This document shows, in pieces, positions 1-14,729 of a stretch of 64,000 bases of DNA. The stretch lies in the NCBI RefSeq assembly GCF_021130785.1, contig NC_060213.1, forward strand, positions 117,929,001-117,993,000, written 5' to 3'. The translations under genes were made by a program, and so were the position numbers. The number at the start of each line of letters is the position of its first letter. Within the stretch, counting starts at the first letter, position 1. Under the pieces are notes generated by a model. It searched no databases and was not told the origin of the DNA. It saw only the letters and a program-made list of their open reading frames with translations. The DNA comes from Homalodisca vitripennis (lineage: Eukaryota; Arthropoda; Insecta; Hemiptera; Cicadellidae).

Positions 1-152
1 CAAAGATAGTGTGAATTAGTGTGAATGAGTGAAATGTAAGTCTGACTGTGTGTGAGTGTGTAGAGTATTTGCTGTTTGAATATATGACGACTGCTATACA
101 ATGTTATATATTGTCTAAAAGCAATAAAGAAATGATTTGATTTGATTTGATT
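1..152 (+). mobile_element. 3' end of a LINE with (TTTGA)n tail
   Basis: The first 152 bases hold a poly(A)-signal-like AATAAAG followed by about three TTTGA repeats that run straight into the 69-bp minisatellite. The full LINE at 59025-61873 ends in the same way, with AATAAAAG, TTTGA repeats and then the same minisatellite phase. The 3' untranslated sequences of the two differ, so they are separate elements of related type rather than two copies of one insertion. The coding part lies outside the window. Confidence 0.6.
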
Positions 153-593
153 GCTCTAGCGGGGAAAGACGAAGAGGCGCTGGGATTTATCTAGCGCAGA
201 GCGAAAGGTTCCGCTTGGATTACTCTAGCGGGCGAGAGGATAGAGGCGCTCGGATTTCTCTAGCGCAGGACAAAAGGTTCCGCTTGGATTGCTCTAGCGG
301 GGAAAGACGAAGAGGCGCTGGGATTTCTCTAGCGCAGGGCGAAAGGTTCCGCTTGGATTGCTCTAGCGGGCGAGAGGATAGAGGCGCTCGGATATCTCTA
401 GCGCAGGACGAAAGGTTCCGCTTGGATCGCTCTAGCGGGGAAAGACGAAGAGGCGCTGGGATTTCTCTAGCGCGGGGCGAAAGGTTCCGCTTGGATTGCT
501 CTAGCGGGCGAGGGGATAGAAGCGCTCGGATTTCTCTAGCGCAGGGCGAAAGGTTCCGCTTGGATTGCTCTAGCGGGGAAAGACGAAGAGGCG
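153..593. repeat. 69-bp minisatellite, left array
   Basis: About 6.4 copies of a 69-bp unit starting GCTCTAGCGGG and ending CCGCTTGGATT. Two unit variants largely alternate (GGGGAAAGACGAAGAGG and GGGCGAGAGGATAGAGG), giving a 138-bp higher-order period. Because 69 is a multiple of three, the array stays open in one frame, which produces a spurious Arg/Ser/Gly-rich ORF. The same unit occurs at 58838-59024 and 61874-62457. Confidence 0.9.
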
Positions 594-2260
594 ATTATCT
601 TACCTGAGAGTGGCGAAGCGTGGTCGGTCTCGGAGAGCTTCCTGCGGTGGTCTCCCAGGATCTACGTAGCGTTGTATTCGTGGTGAACTCTCAGGAACGA
701 GTGAGAGCTGCGCTGGTGATCGGCTCCCTTATATAGCAGCCAGGTTGGCGCATGCGCAGAACCCCTAATATTGTCAGTGTGTTGCCAGCTGCGGTGCCGG
801 CAACATCTCTCCGTAGGGTTATATGGTCTGCTTGTTGCAACCTGTTTGAAATGGCGACGCTGCTGTTTCTGAATACTCGACCGTATTCTTTATTGCAGGG
901 ATGGCGTCGTTAGGGGTCCGTCGGCATAGGGAAAAAAGTGCCGACTTGTATGAAGCGATGCTGCAAGACGTATGGGAGGTAGGAATTAGGTGTGCATGTA
1001 GGAGTGTTTAGGAAAGGATAAGGTTTATGGGGAAAGACGGGGAAGGCGATAAGGTAACGGGAAGTTTCATCGGCGGCGCAGAGTAGGGTCAAGTGACGGA
1101 GGGGCCGGACTGATTGTGGGAAAATAGGACAGGGCTTATTGTAACGTCGGAAAGCGAAGGACACAGGAATTATAAGAGGAAGTGTGTATAGGACTACGCC
1201 GACTACCTGAAGGCGACGCCCAAAGCGGATTAGTAGGATACGAGGACAGGAAACGTATAATGGTAAGCGGGAACCTGGATAACCGCTAGGGTGCGGGTAA
1301 AGGTCAGGGCAAAAGAGGTAAGTGGAACCAGGACACGACGCAGGGGTAATCAGGACGACGCGGGTTGTTTACGGATAGGAGGGGAGTAGAGGAGATGTTT
1401 TAGGTGTAGCGGAAATAAGGATTGATTGGCGGAAAGAAAACGAAGGGTGTAGGACTAGACGTAGGGCCGTGGGAGGAGACGCTAAGATAAGACAAGTTAG
1501 GAACAACAGGACGTCGGTAATAGCAGAAGGCGGAAAATAAAAAGGTCAAGGGCAATAAGGGAAACCACTCTGGTAAACAGGGTTTCTATTAGAAAGGGTG
1601 AAGATTAAGGACGGGGACGAATAAGGGTCGTTACAATAGATAACAGCAACATTAATTTCTAAACAATATGAACTGGATATTGTGAAATTATATTGAAATA
1701 ATAGCATATTGGATTACCTGCTGCCACCAAGCTGAATAAGTAATAACTGAGGCACGAAGCCGTGCTTCCACAGTTTCATTACTCGGTAAGAATACATTCT
1801 GTAGGAAACCTGCAAAGTTATCCCTCCTTTGTATCTCTTATTATTTTCATCGCGTTCAACGGTTAATAAAGTTTAACCTCTAACTGAATTATCAAATCTA
1901 ATAATAATTTGTAATTTTGTTGTATTTAAAGTAGTGTATGGATCACATAGGGAATGTCGGCATACAATAGGATTTTATTACTATTGTACAGGGAACTATT
2001 TCATTCCATCACCACCTCTGAAAGTATTCGGAATCAAAGTAATACTAATAAGCTAATATCCCCTTCTTTACCTGAAGAAGAGATCAGATTGCAGATCTCG
2101 AAACGTAGTGTTACTGATTTCTTGTTTCACTGAACGATGGCAAATGTCCGGAAAAATCATGTTTCCTTCAAGCTAATATCGTACTTGCTACATTCCGATG
2201 AACAAGATATTTAATTTATACTCCTCATAGTTACTTCCAAATTCCAAGTTAAGCTGAACT
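594..2260. repeat. Long direct repeat, left copy
   Basis: About 1.6 kb that recurs in direct orientation at 62458-64000, offset by 61864 bases, with only scattered differences up to about 2050 (for example CTCAGG against CCCAGG near 692). Divergence is higher after 2180. It contains a TATA-like CTTATATAGC near 730 and a stem-prone CCAGCTGCGGTGCCGGC near 785. I see no coding region; an 84-codon open frame on the minus strand (910-1164) is identical in both copies but matches nothing I know. It may be a repeat family or a recent segmental duplication. Confidence 0.85.
2061..2180. mobile_element. Small insertion with hammerhead-ribozyme-like core
   Basis: The right copy of the long repeat lacks these bases. 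The insertion is 109 bp (2061-2169) flanked by an 11-bp direct repeat AAGCTAATATC (2050-2060 and 2170-2180), as expected of a target-site duplication. It holds CTGAAGA (2072-2078), a perfect 6-bp stem GAGATC/GATCTC (2080-2085 and 2094-2099) and GAAAC (2100-2104), the conserved core order of a hammerhead ribozyme. Penelope-like retroelements are known to carry such ribozymes. One A at 2079 is unpaired, and stems I and III are not convincing by eye. Confidence 0.45.
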
Positions 2261-4638
2261 GATGTATAAATACATGGTGAAAGCTTTTTATATAACTTAA
2301 CCAGTATTCTGGAACACGAATTATTTATATTGGTTTTTGAGAAATAATGAATTCCGCTGTATGTTACGACGTTTTTTATTTGTTAAAATAGGTCGAGAAT
2401 TCCTTTCTGGAAATAAGTTCCAAAGTTTTGCTAGCTTTTCAGAATAAAACACTTCTCTTTAACTGTGTAATCGCTGCCTTGGGTGTTCCGTGGTGTGGAT
2501 CATTTTCCAGCAAAGTAATACAAGAATGAAGCTATGAAATGTATGTGAGATACACAAGTCTTAACTCCACAATAGTTATTAGCACCACGAAAACACATAA
2601 AGCAACTATAAACCAATTACTTTCAATCAGAACTATAATAAATAAAAAGTATGTTTCACTAGGAACGCGTGCATAAATTACTACTAGTTTTAATAACTTC
2701 ATATAAAAAGAAAGTCAGATTGTTTTTTTTTTTGCGTTATATCATTCAAATGTTAAATGTGTTAAATATAACAACTGTCGGCTACATAGCTGTTTTCTGA
2801 CGGAAATTAGAATACATACCGACAACAGCTTCAGTGATTTGTCTTCGTAGCCGAGACAAATTAATTTTGACTCTAAGAAAAGGAACTCACTTGTTGATAT
2901 CCTCCCTAACTGCATTTAACCGCTGCAAAGGCCACATTGATTTATATCGTATAAAGTGACTGCCGTACTTACTATGGTTCACATAATTGTTTTTATAAAT
3001 TATATTATTACTATTGTGCAATGTTATTGACAATTGGTTCGAGTAAAAAATCACACCTTTCTTTACTAAAATATTAAATAATTGGTACCTACCTATATAT
3101 TACACAAACTAAATAATTTTATGTATTTATTTTAAGAGATACTCTGTGCAATTTTAATCACATAGTGTTCATCTTATCGGGGTTTATTAGGTTTAAGTTA
3201 ATAGCGTTGCTTTGATCTTACTATTGGTTCAATTTCGTCTCTATACGAAGTAAGAATCAATATTTTCTCAAGACAAATTAATTTAGCTCTCTTTCTACCA
3301 TCTCACCTGTGCTGTGCAATAAGGATAAACTTACTCATAGCTCATAAAACGATGTTAAATGTTCTATATCTTACCAAAGAACAACTTTTTTCTAAGAACA
3401 TATATTTTTATTAAAATGTAAAATTATTCAGTTTACACGACTGCTTCTATCAGATCCAACTATATGGTGATATTCAGATCAAAATTGTTTTACCACGTAA
3501 AAGAAAGTAATTAATCAATAATAAAGTCTATTACATGTTCAATTTAATTCCAAGTGGTACTTTAGTATAACTTTAAGCAAATAACTGTTAGTAGCAGGAG
3601 TGGAATTAAAGACCGTAGAGCGCTGAAAGATTTTCTAAAGAAACCCACTCTCGGTCTATACACTTGGCGCCTTTCTTAAAGTTTCCAGCAATTTCCTACC
3701 AAGTGCCTCTTATCCTCAAGTTTATCCAATAACCCGTGGTATATCGCTGACATCGCTTATTTAAACCCTATTTCAGGCTGTTTATTTTCCTTACAACACG
3801 TACAAATAAGGTAATCTTTTAAAACAGTTTTCATATAGTTTACATATTTATTATTTTTAATATTTAAACGTTTACTTCAGTTTGAAGACACTCTTATGAA
3901 AGAATAACAGATTTTCGGATATTTTCTGTTGTTAACGTAACAAAAATAGAATACTTTCTATTGATTACTGGAATCTATTACACGTTTCAGATGTTAGAAA
4001 CCTAAGATGTAAGGTTAAGCATACACAAAAAACTAATACCTAATCATGTGGAAATGAGCTCGCCCATGTCATGCATGTTAAGAATAGAACTCTAAAACAT
4101 TTAACTGGGGTTCTAGAACGATTAGAGCAAGTACACACTATGTCTAGTTATAATTATTCCTTTTATAGTAGGTTACAGGTTAGGAAAATCCAACATGGGC
4201 ACTTCGTGGTAACGTGACACATCATCTGAGAAAAAGGATTGTGTATAGTTATGGTTGGGAAGGGGTTGAGTTTAGTTTTTTGTTTTATGGCCATGGTGTC
4301 GTTTATAATTTAATATGGCGAGGCTTCTTTGGAGTGTTTATTCGTAATCAGGCTAAACAGTCAGATATATGCTTGAGTGCCCTGTACACCTTGTTGTATT
4401 TTTTATGACACAGCAATTAGGAAAAATTAAAGCTATATTTTACACCGTACTTGGGCATTGCGAAAAATTAGCAGGGAGGAATGAATAGTCGGTCTATCAG
4501 CTGGTCTTTTTATTATACCGTATATCAGCTTTGTTTGTTTTGTTGGAATATTGAAAAAAACTTTGGTTAACGTGATTTTTCGTGTCTGACACTAATAACA
4601 GAAGATTATCTTATTTTATTTTAATTTTGGCTTATGTA
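2261..4638. other. AT-rich DNA, no gene seen
   Basis: Dense stop codons in all frames and no recognisable protein or RNA. A 64-codon open frame at 4214-4408 has no family features and is not called. Confidence 0.6.
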
Positions 4639-4679
4639 ATATATATATATATATATTATATATATATATATATATATAC
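4639..4679. repeat. (TA)n microsatellite
   Basis: Forty bases of TA with one phase shift in the middle. Confidence 0.95.
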
Positions 4680-5927
4680 AATTAAGGATCTGGGGCTGGA
4701 ACCAGGATGATATACTCGTACGTTAACAAGCTACAGTATTTAAATACTAGATCAGAAGTGTACGTACTTTGCTGACAAAGAACTAAGAAGCTAAATAAAA
4801 TTCGCAGAAGAGTACTGTGGTTAAAAGAAAGTTAGTAGATCTATATGCAGCCGAAGAAGACCAAGCAAACCCCTTATAACATATTTAGCTCCCTAATTAT
4901 GGTTAAGTCTATGATAATTAGTAATTTAGTATTATCTTCCTATGTTTTGCTCGTTTCCCGACAGTATCCTTTCCTAAATTTGCTTAAATAATTACTTAAT
5001 ATCGAATGAAGATAACAAAATTCTCCTGGATGATTTCGACGGTAATAATTACAATTTTACATGAGGTTTTCAATTAACTTTCAAGAATATAATAAAATAT
5101 ATTGGTTTTATTAAGTTATGTTTAGCATCTAAGAAAGATTTTTTTCAACCCCCATGAGCGGAACTTGAAAGAGTTCAATCAATAAAATAAAAATAGTTAT
5201 CTCTTATCCCATATGAACTTGATTAATGTACTATATATGATATACATTATATATAGTATGCAAATATTAAGTTTGTAGTGATTGGTTAGTACTATTAAAG
5301 ATAGAGATAGAGATAGCGTTACTATCTATCACTTTTATACAATTTATAGGCTACTACAAAAACTCTTCTCAGATGTCTTTTGACAGAAGTACGCCTCTTA
5401 AACCGTTGTGTGTATACATTCCCTTGATGAAGGAAACAAGACATAAAGAACTGTATAAAAAAGTACTAAATCCGTAATATATTACAATGGCAATAAATAT
5501 ATACTTTTTGACACATTTTCTTGGTTGTAGCCACAAGGAAATCTCAACATTGGCGTTCGAATTCATTCGAACCAGAACTGTTCAAATAAATGTGCAAAGC
5601 CTGAAATATTGCGGTGGTACCGTGAGTAACTGCTAGCAATTCGTAAGAGATTGGGGTTTACTTCTGCAAACAAGCGCAATCAAAACGATAAGAGCGCTAA
5701 AAACCAAATTATCTGAACTTTCTAATAGAGTATTGACTCCTGAAATGGAAAGATATGTTTACCATATAAAAAGTAAAATTTATAAAACCTGTAATTGTTT
5801 GTCCAGGCCAATAAACTGTTAAAAAAAGTAAAGTATCTTAAGAAATTTTCTTGTAGTGAAGCAATAAAATCCAGATACGTGTGTAAAGGTGCAGGTGAGA
5901 CGCGAGCGAGACACACCCGAGCTGTAG
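4680..5927. other. AT-rich DNA, no gene seen
   Basis: No gene recognised. Near 5300 there is a short GATAGA repeat, and near 5232-5266 a weak TA-rich palindrome. Confidence 0.55.
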
Positions 5928-6191
5928 GCTATGTAACATTGCTGGCGGAAACTGCTGTATATTGCATCTCTCTGAACTCAATCTGCTGCCTTTCATCGTG
6001 CTGTCAATCTTACGTGACAATGAATACTAAATTTTGTGGAAATACATTCCGACGGCTATGTAACATTGCTGGCGGAAACTGCTGTATATTGCATCTCTCT
6101 GAACTCAAGTTGCGGCCTTTCATCGTGCTGTCAACCTTACGTGACAATAAATACTAAATTATGTGGAAATACATTCTTACAGCTATGTAAT
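5928..6191. repeat. 127-bp tandem duplication
   Basis: The segment GCTATGTAACATTGCTGGCG recurs at 5928 and 6055, and a third partial start GCTATGTAA appears at 6182, so the period is 127 bp. The two copies differ at only a few bases. It lies just upstream of the long (AC)n tract. An open frame of 120 codons across it is a by-product of the duplication. Confidence 0.85.
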
Positions 6192-6214
6192 TTGTGACGT
6201 TTATTTTCTCCATT

Positions 6215-8457
<2,243 letters not shown>

Positions 8458-8708
8458 GAATGTGTTCAAGGGCTTTTGGGATTTGGTATGGGTACACTTC
8501 TGGACTGCGCCCGGAGCCTGGTGGACTTATTGCCGAGCCGCTAGTGGGTACTCCAGCTTGCACTACCCTGACACTGGGATCTGCTCCTAGCCGTGCCGCC
8601 TTACACCTACCACTACCGCACCGCGGATCCGCTCTCGCCGCGCCGCGCTCTTCCGCGCCACGGTCTGGACCGGACGTAGTAGGCCTTTTGTGTTGTGACT
8701 CCCAGTTG
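8458..8708 (+). other. Possible exon (unrecognised)
   Basis: A GC-rich block of about 250 bases is preceded by ATTTTGCAG (acceptor-like) and followed by GTTG then GTGAGTAC (donor-like). One plus-strand frame is open across it, with an ATG at 8460, and would give a Pro/Ala/Leu-rich peptide that continues past the donor to 8780. No domain is recognised. It could equally be GC-rich retroelement sequence. The call rests only on base composition and splice-like borders. Confidence 0.2.
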
Positions 8709-10353
8709 GTGAGTACAGACTTGGATTATTTCACAGAGTGCTCTTATGGATTAGTGAGTCGGACGCGGACTGATGTCTAATTCTGGACCAGGAGCCTTTG
8801 TATTGTGGAAGGAGCCCTTAAAATTTGGTTTCAACGCTACCCTCCAGACGTTAACTGCACACCTTAGTGCATTATAGTGTATCTTTAGTATATTTACTTG
8901 TGTCGTCTATTATTTACATGTCTAGGCCATTTATTGCATGTGTTTATTGTATTTATTTGAATGTTTTATGAATGAATTATGTTGAATGTTGTTTTGAGGA
9001 AGTGGAGCGCTCCCTACCATAAATAGAGTTCATTTAGCCATTTTTAATTCTCTCTAATAAGTGGTAACATTGTATCTTCGCTATATTTGTTGTTGATTAT
9101 TTTCTGTCTAAAGCATTTACTTACTGTAAGGCTGGATTACTTGTGATAATGTCATACAATTCCTGCACATAAATAATTAGTTTAATTGCAAACATTTGAG
9201 TGTTTTGTTTCTTTTGTTCAGTCCTAGTAACTGGATTTAGATAACCTCGCATAAGTATTAGGGGTCTATATTTAACCTTATATTCAGAATATTTCAATAC
9301 AACTATCTGTGTAGTCCAAAGGCCTGGTTGACAAAAAATAGCTTTAGTGTATGGTAGTAGGGAGCCTGATTGGTACTTTCCTTGGAGCAGGGGTACTGTT
9401 CCTTGTTGGAGCCCTGCCTGTTACCTGTCCTAAAACAAGGTGGCGCCCTTTCCCTCACCGAGCAACCTTAAAGAAGAAGAAGTACTAATCGTAGGTTACC
9501 CTTTACCCTTACGGCGCGCTGTCAAGGACCACCCCCTTTCTCCACTGAGTGATACCGGACATTTGCACAATTCCCCTAGGGGAGAACGTTGCAATGCCCA
9601 CAAATAGTAATAGATTGTACAATAGTATGAGGGACAGAACATTTTGTAAAGGCAAAATAAATTTACCAAAAAAAGAATGTCACGCTCAGTTTTCCAAAGT
9701 TCAGGCGCACTGGAAGGTCGACCACAGACCAAAGAAGCCTTTGATCTCAAATGTAATCTCCAGCAGAGAAGGTTACTTTATACCTGGACAGCAAATCTTT
9801 GTCAGAAACCACAACTAGTAAGCTTCTTAAGATATTCCAATGGAACTACTTTCAAATCTCAGGAAAGCGATCAATTAAAGATTTTAGACTGACGTGTAGT
9901 TTAGTTGTGTCCAGCAAAGTAAATTTGGTGATCATTTGCAAACGAAAAATAATTATAATTCTAAAATAAATCTTACTATTTAATTTTTATGCCAACATCC
10001 CGAACGCTACTATAAAATTAAATAAATTTTACATTTCCCAATATCACTATTTAATTAACATGTCACCCCAATAAACATATCTTGTATATTAGTCCCACAT
10101 GAGTCATATAGGCTAATAACCTATGAGTCTATTCTATCGGTGCGCCCTAGCGTTAACATGATCGTAGATTGTTAATCGTGAATGATATGAACTCAAGTAA
10201 AGTATTTGTTGAGATTGAATTAATTGTTTAAATCAAGCATTTAAAATGTTGCTGCAAATTTATACGTATGTATATGTTTGAATCCAGCTGACATATTACC
10301 GCAGTCATCAATTTCTGTTTAACAACGCAATCACTATTAAAAACTGGAACACA
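8709..10353. other. No gene recognised
   Basis: Contains a GC-richer patch at 9360-9560 and two overlapping open frames (9549-9818 and 9677-9892) with no recognisable motif. None is supported as a gene. Confidence 0.4.
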
Positions 10354-10525
10354 GAATGTTTAAAACAACACTACACCAGCTATAGAACACAATATTGTCA
10401 TCGTAAAGTTAACTTATAGTATTTATATTTATTAGATAGTTGGATGCCTTAATTTTAGCAAGGAAGTTCTTATACTTACAGGAAAACACACCTTACTTGC
10501 CACATCCGGCTTTATATACTTAAAA
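10354..10525 (+). repeat. Dispersed repeat, copy A
   Basis: About 170 bases align with 55300-55470. Shared landmarks include AAAGTTAACTTATAG, TTTTAGCAAGGAAG and CATCCGGCTTTATATACTT. Similarity stops abruptly on the right side of both copies, as expected of a mobile-element fragment. The family is not identified. Confidence 0.7.
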
Positions 10526-12291
10526 AACATTAGAGCAGATCCTCAGCTTTCTTACACCAAAACTGCCAAATCAAAAGCGTCTACGCAAAGATTATTTTAC
10601 GCATCCATGTCTTGCGGAAACTTAAAAAAAACTTGTTTGGTGTTTAACTAATATAAATATACAACTATATCTGTCTATTTTGTTGTTGTGCTACTGTTTT
10701 GTTGTTGTAAAACGAATTCCAGGTAGCAGGGCAAGGATATTCTCAGACAGTTTCTACAAAGCGAACTGGTACCTGACAGGGACCACTAATACAAGACAAG
10801 AAGCAAGGAAAACTTTCGAAATGAACAAAACAGAACGACGCTATTTGAACACTTGCCATCTCAGCTTTTCGTGAAACTAAGAAACTAATCTAATCTTCCC
10901 GAGAGCTATTATACTTCTAGATAATCTTTAACAATAATGTTAGTCTTGAAAATACTTTCTGGTATCAAACTGCTTTATACTGTTGAAGAGTTTATGATTA
11001 GCCACTAAGATGAAAATATTTTAATATTATTGATAGTAAAAGAGAAAATACAGGCCCTGAAGTAAAAAGCAATACCCTAAAATATGATGACCTAATACAA
11101 ATATGAAATGGTGAGGGGAGGTTTGCACTCATGGTATTGTCATGCTATGCAACCACCTGTGTTTAATGTATACGCGCCACGAGTCCTTTATAGTCTCTTT
11201 CTAATCGCCTATCGTCAGTCCAATTAAAATTCATCTATTAATAACGTAATTGAATAATTAGAAATATGAACACTAAATAGAAATATTGAATAGGAATTAA
11301 AAATTGGAAGATTTTTTAAAATCCTTTTAGAAACATGTATATATGTATTTACAAATACTGAGATGGTGACCACCACTAAAAATAAACTGACTAACGATCA
11401 AAATCTTTCCTAGGAATAATTTGTATTCAAGATAAAGCGTGTTATATCTATGATTTATCCGTTTTATTGTAGAGGAATGGAATGCATTTATTCATTATAC
11501 AGATTCTGTTTTTCAGCTATGGTGTGTAATAAAGACCAGTAAATGGTGTATCAAGTTTAGTGCGATAAAAAGCTTTGAATATAAGAACAGTTTACATGTG
11601 TTTGGTATGTCGATACAAAACCACACACCAACAAATTGAAACACCGCTAGCCCCAAGGGAGCAGAGTTTTCCATTTCTACCACCAAAACAGAAACAAAAA
11701 ACTTTGTGTACGTGATTTAATAGTTTTAATTGAGTAAATATTGCAAAGATGAATATTATTTCGAGCATTATCATCGTTATGTGATAAAGAATGTGTACCA
11801 CTTATATTTTATAACATTATCGATTACAAATGTCCGTAATAATATTATAAAGTTCAAACCTTTATCCCCAAATAACTATGAATAATTATTATATTTAATA
11901 ATGTTTTGAATCATAGTATACTTTTTATTTTTATGAGAACATTTTATTAAAATGCGTTTAAAATCAACCACGAATAATTATGTAAAATCTTGTATAGTTT
12001 CTTAATTATTTCTAAGCTGTGTGAAACATATTATTTGCAAGGTAACCTTCTCCTATGTAAATAATTATTTTAGGAGAGAATAATAGAAATGTTTTATGTA
12101 AAGTAGTGATGTACATACATTACTTCTGTTGGATCTTAAATAATTACGAAATGTTAAATACCAGGTGTCTTATGATTATACTGTTAAAAAAAGACGTTAA
12201 ATGTCTTTACAGATTCTTAGTTTGTTGACGTATAAAAATATCGAAACACTAAGTAGTTAAATCCTTAGTCTAAAATTTGGGCAGATTGAAG
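10526..12291. other. AT-rich DNA, no gene seen
   Basis: No recognisable gene. The open frames at 10680-10874 (+) and 11592-11801 (-) show no family features. Confidence 0.5.

Positions 12292-12324
<33 letters not shown>
12292..12324. repeat. (TA)n tract, mariner target
   Basis: TA repeats directly abut the left end of the mariner element. The matching tract continues at 14601-14635. Confidence 0.9.
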
Positions 12325-14600
12325 CAGGGTGTAACTGAAATACACCGACAAACTTCAGGAGGTTGTTCCTGAGGTCAAAACGAATCAAAAAGTTCCTATA
12401 AATGTATGCCCTAAAATGCATCGTTTTTCCGTCTGTCCGTCTGTTTGTGTTTTATTACATTAAATTTTTTTTATAAACAACCATTAAAGGTACAAAGTTA
12501 AACTTTTCAACATATGCTAATCTAGTAAAGATTGTCAATTTAAAAAAATTTAAAATTTTTTACTCAACCAAAATACAAAATGGCGGCTAGTTAAAATCTT
12601 TGATGGTGAATTTCTCAAAAACTACTTCCTTTATAAAAAATTTACTAGAATATAAAAAAAATATAAATTTATTTATAAAACGAACGGTACCTCATTTTTT
12701 GAAATCGCTCAAGAAATAAAAAAGTTATGGCATTTTTCTTAACCTAGTAACATATCACATTTACAAGTGTTTTTCTTGTTTCAAAAAACTACAGTAGCCT
12801 ACAATTTTTTAGAACATTCAACAATAATGTCTCACATTAATCAAAAATATCTCACATTTAACAAAAGAGTTTTAAGCTGTCATTATTAAGAAATACGGAA
12901 TAACTTAACAGAGCAACATTTATTTCAAAATATTAGGGATCACTTTACAACAAATGTTCAATATGCCTTCCATTTGATGCGATGCATGCATTAAACACGT
13001 CTGGTCATTGATTGCCGAGTTCTTTCAAGTATTCCTGGTGTATTCCTTACAGTGTTACAGGCTGCAGTGATACGCTGTAAAAGGTCATCCCTGGTATTAA
13101 CTGGTCTTTCATAAACTAGAGTTTTCAAATGGCCCCAAAGGAAGAAATCGATTGGATTTAGATCTGGCGACCGAGGCGGCCATGATACAGGTCCCCATCT
13201 GCCTATCCATCTTTTCCCCATAAGTTTGGTCCAGAAATTGCCTGACATCTAGTCTAAAAATGCGCGGGAGCTCCATCATGCATGAACCAAACAGTGCTCT
13301 CTCACACCCATGGGAACATCATCTAAAATTTTAAGGCAATTCGTGTTGTAAGAAATGTCTGTAGTTTTCACCATTTAGTATGTCAGGTAATACAAAAGGA
13401 CCTAATAAACAGTCTCCAATGATGCCTGCCCAAACATTTATTTTAAACTGCTGTTGATGTCTCCCTTCATGAATGGCTTGTGGGTTTTCATCAGCCCATT
13501 GATGCATATTGTGGTAGTTGGTTATTCCATCTCGATTAAAACAAGCTTCATCTGTATACACAACTAATGATGTAAAACTAGGGTTGTTAGCTTGTGATAA
13601 AACCATTGGCAAAACTGTAAACGTTATGGAAAGTCAGCTGGACCAAGGGCTTGTACACGCTGATAATGGTACGGATATAACATCTGCTCATGTAGAAACT
13701 CGCCATACTGTCATGTGGTCTACGTTGAGTATTGCTCCTAACTGCCTAGTACTTACGCCTGGATCTTCCTCTACTCGCTGTAAGATGTTTTCTTCCAAAT
13801 CAGGAGTTCTACGCTGTCTCTGTACACCTCGGTATGCAGTAGAAGGTAACAAAGTGCCAGTCTCATGAAGTCGGTTGAAAACAGCAGCAAATGTTGAATG
13901 AGTAGGTTGTTTGGAAATGATTCGTAATACAGGCGGGATGCTAGGCGACTATTACCGTTAGCTTTTTCCATACATAAATATCATGTCAGCTTGATGGCTA
14001 AATGGGTAACCTGCCATCTTCAATAGAATAAGAGCACTATCGACTAATAATGTTTCTACAAGTGGAAGTAACAGATCATATCTTGTCAAAAAATAAACAA
14101 GGAAATGACTTACTTATCTGAATTCATTGTTGTTCTAATCAGCTGTGTCTCAACATGAAAACATATTGAGCTGTTTAAACCATGAAAGTTGAGTCATGTA
14201 GATTGCTTGTTTACAATGTCGTTTTTAAAATTTAATACTAATTATCATGTTTGAAGTTTTATAACCCAAAATATTTTTATTTTTATACTGCCTAAATACT
14301 TACATTAACTTTTGAAACAAGAAAAAAAAAAAACTTGTAAATGTGAAATGTTACTAGGTTAAGAAAAAATGCCATAACTTTTTTATTTCTTGAGCGATTT
14401 CAAAAAATGAGGTACCGTTCGTTTTATAAATAAATTTATATTTTTTTTATATTCTAGTAAATTTAATGTAATAAAACACAAACAGACGGACAGACGGAAA
14501 ACGATGCATTTTAGGACATACATTTATAGGAACTTTTTGGTTCGTTTTGACCTCAGGAACAACCTCCTGAAGTTTGTCGGTGTATTTCAGTTACACCCTG
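12325..14600. mobile_element. Tc1/mariner-superfamily transposon with long TIRs
   Basis: The termini are CAGGGTGTAACTGAAATACA at the left and its reverse complement at the right, with TA on both sides, the target duplication of this superfamily. The inverted repeats match for about 145 bp, then resume: left 12640-12790 matches right 14310-14455. The left arm holds about 165 extra bases (roughly 12470-12635) that the right arm lacks, so one arm has been altered. The element lies in a (TA)n tract and carries a minus-strand transposase pseudogene. Confidence 0.92.
12991..13971 (-). pseudogene. Tc1/mariner-type DDE transposase, broken
   Basis: This would encode the enzyme that cuts and inserts the element at TA. 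The reading is split over several frames. The catalytic region is recognisable: TDEACFNRDG (first Asp, 13331-13612), a short HDGAPAHF block near 13270-13290 (second Asp) and PPRSPDLNPIDFFLWG (third acidic site, 12991-13248). The piece TNYHNMHQWADENP and the segment INVWAGIIGD between them are typical of the insect branch. The N-terminal part (to about 13971) is badly frameshifted, and a stop follows the HDGAPAHF block, so the copy cannot be active. Confidence 0.88.
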
Positions 14601-14729
14601 TATATATATATATATATAATATATATATATATATACGATTGGTATATTCACTCATAGGGGAAACTGGAAAGTATTAATTATTTAACGAATAAACAAATAA
14701 ATGGTTGCATTTTTTGGACAATTTATATA

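Noticed and set aside
215..607. 130-codon Arg/Ser/Gly-rich frame
   Set aside because: The frame is open because the minisatellite unit is 69 bp, a multiple of three; it has no codon bias or domain.
10680..10874. Exon of an insect chemoreceptor (SDSFYKANWYL region)
   Set aside because: The resemblance is short and there are no further exons or transmembrane segments.
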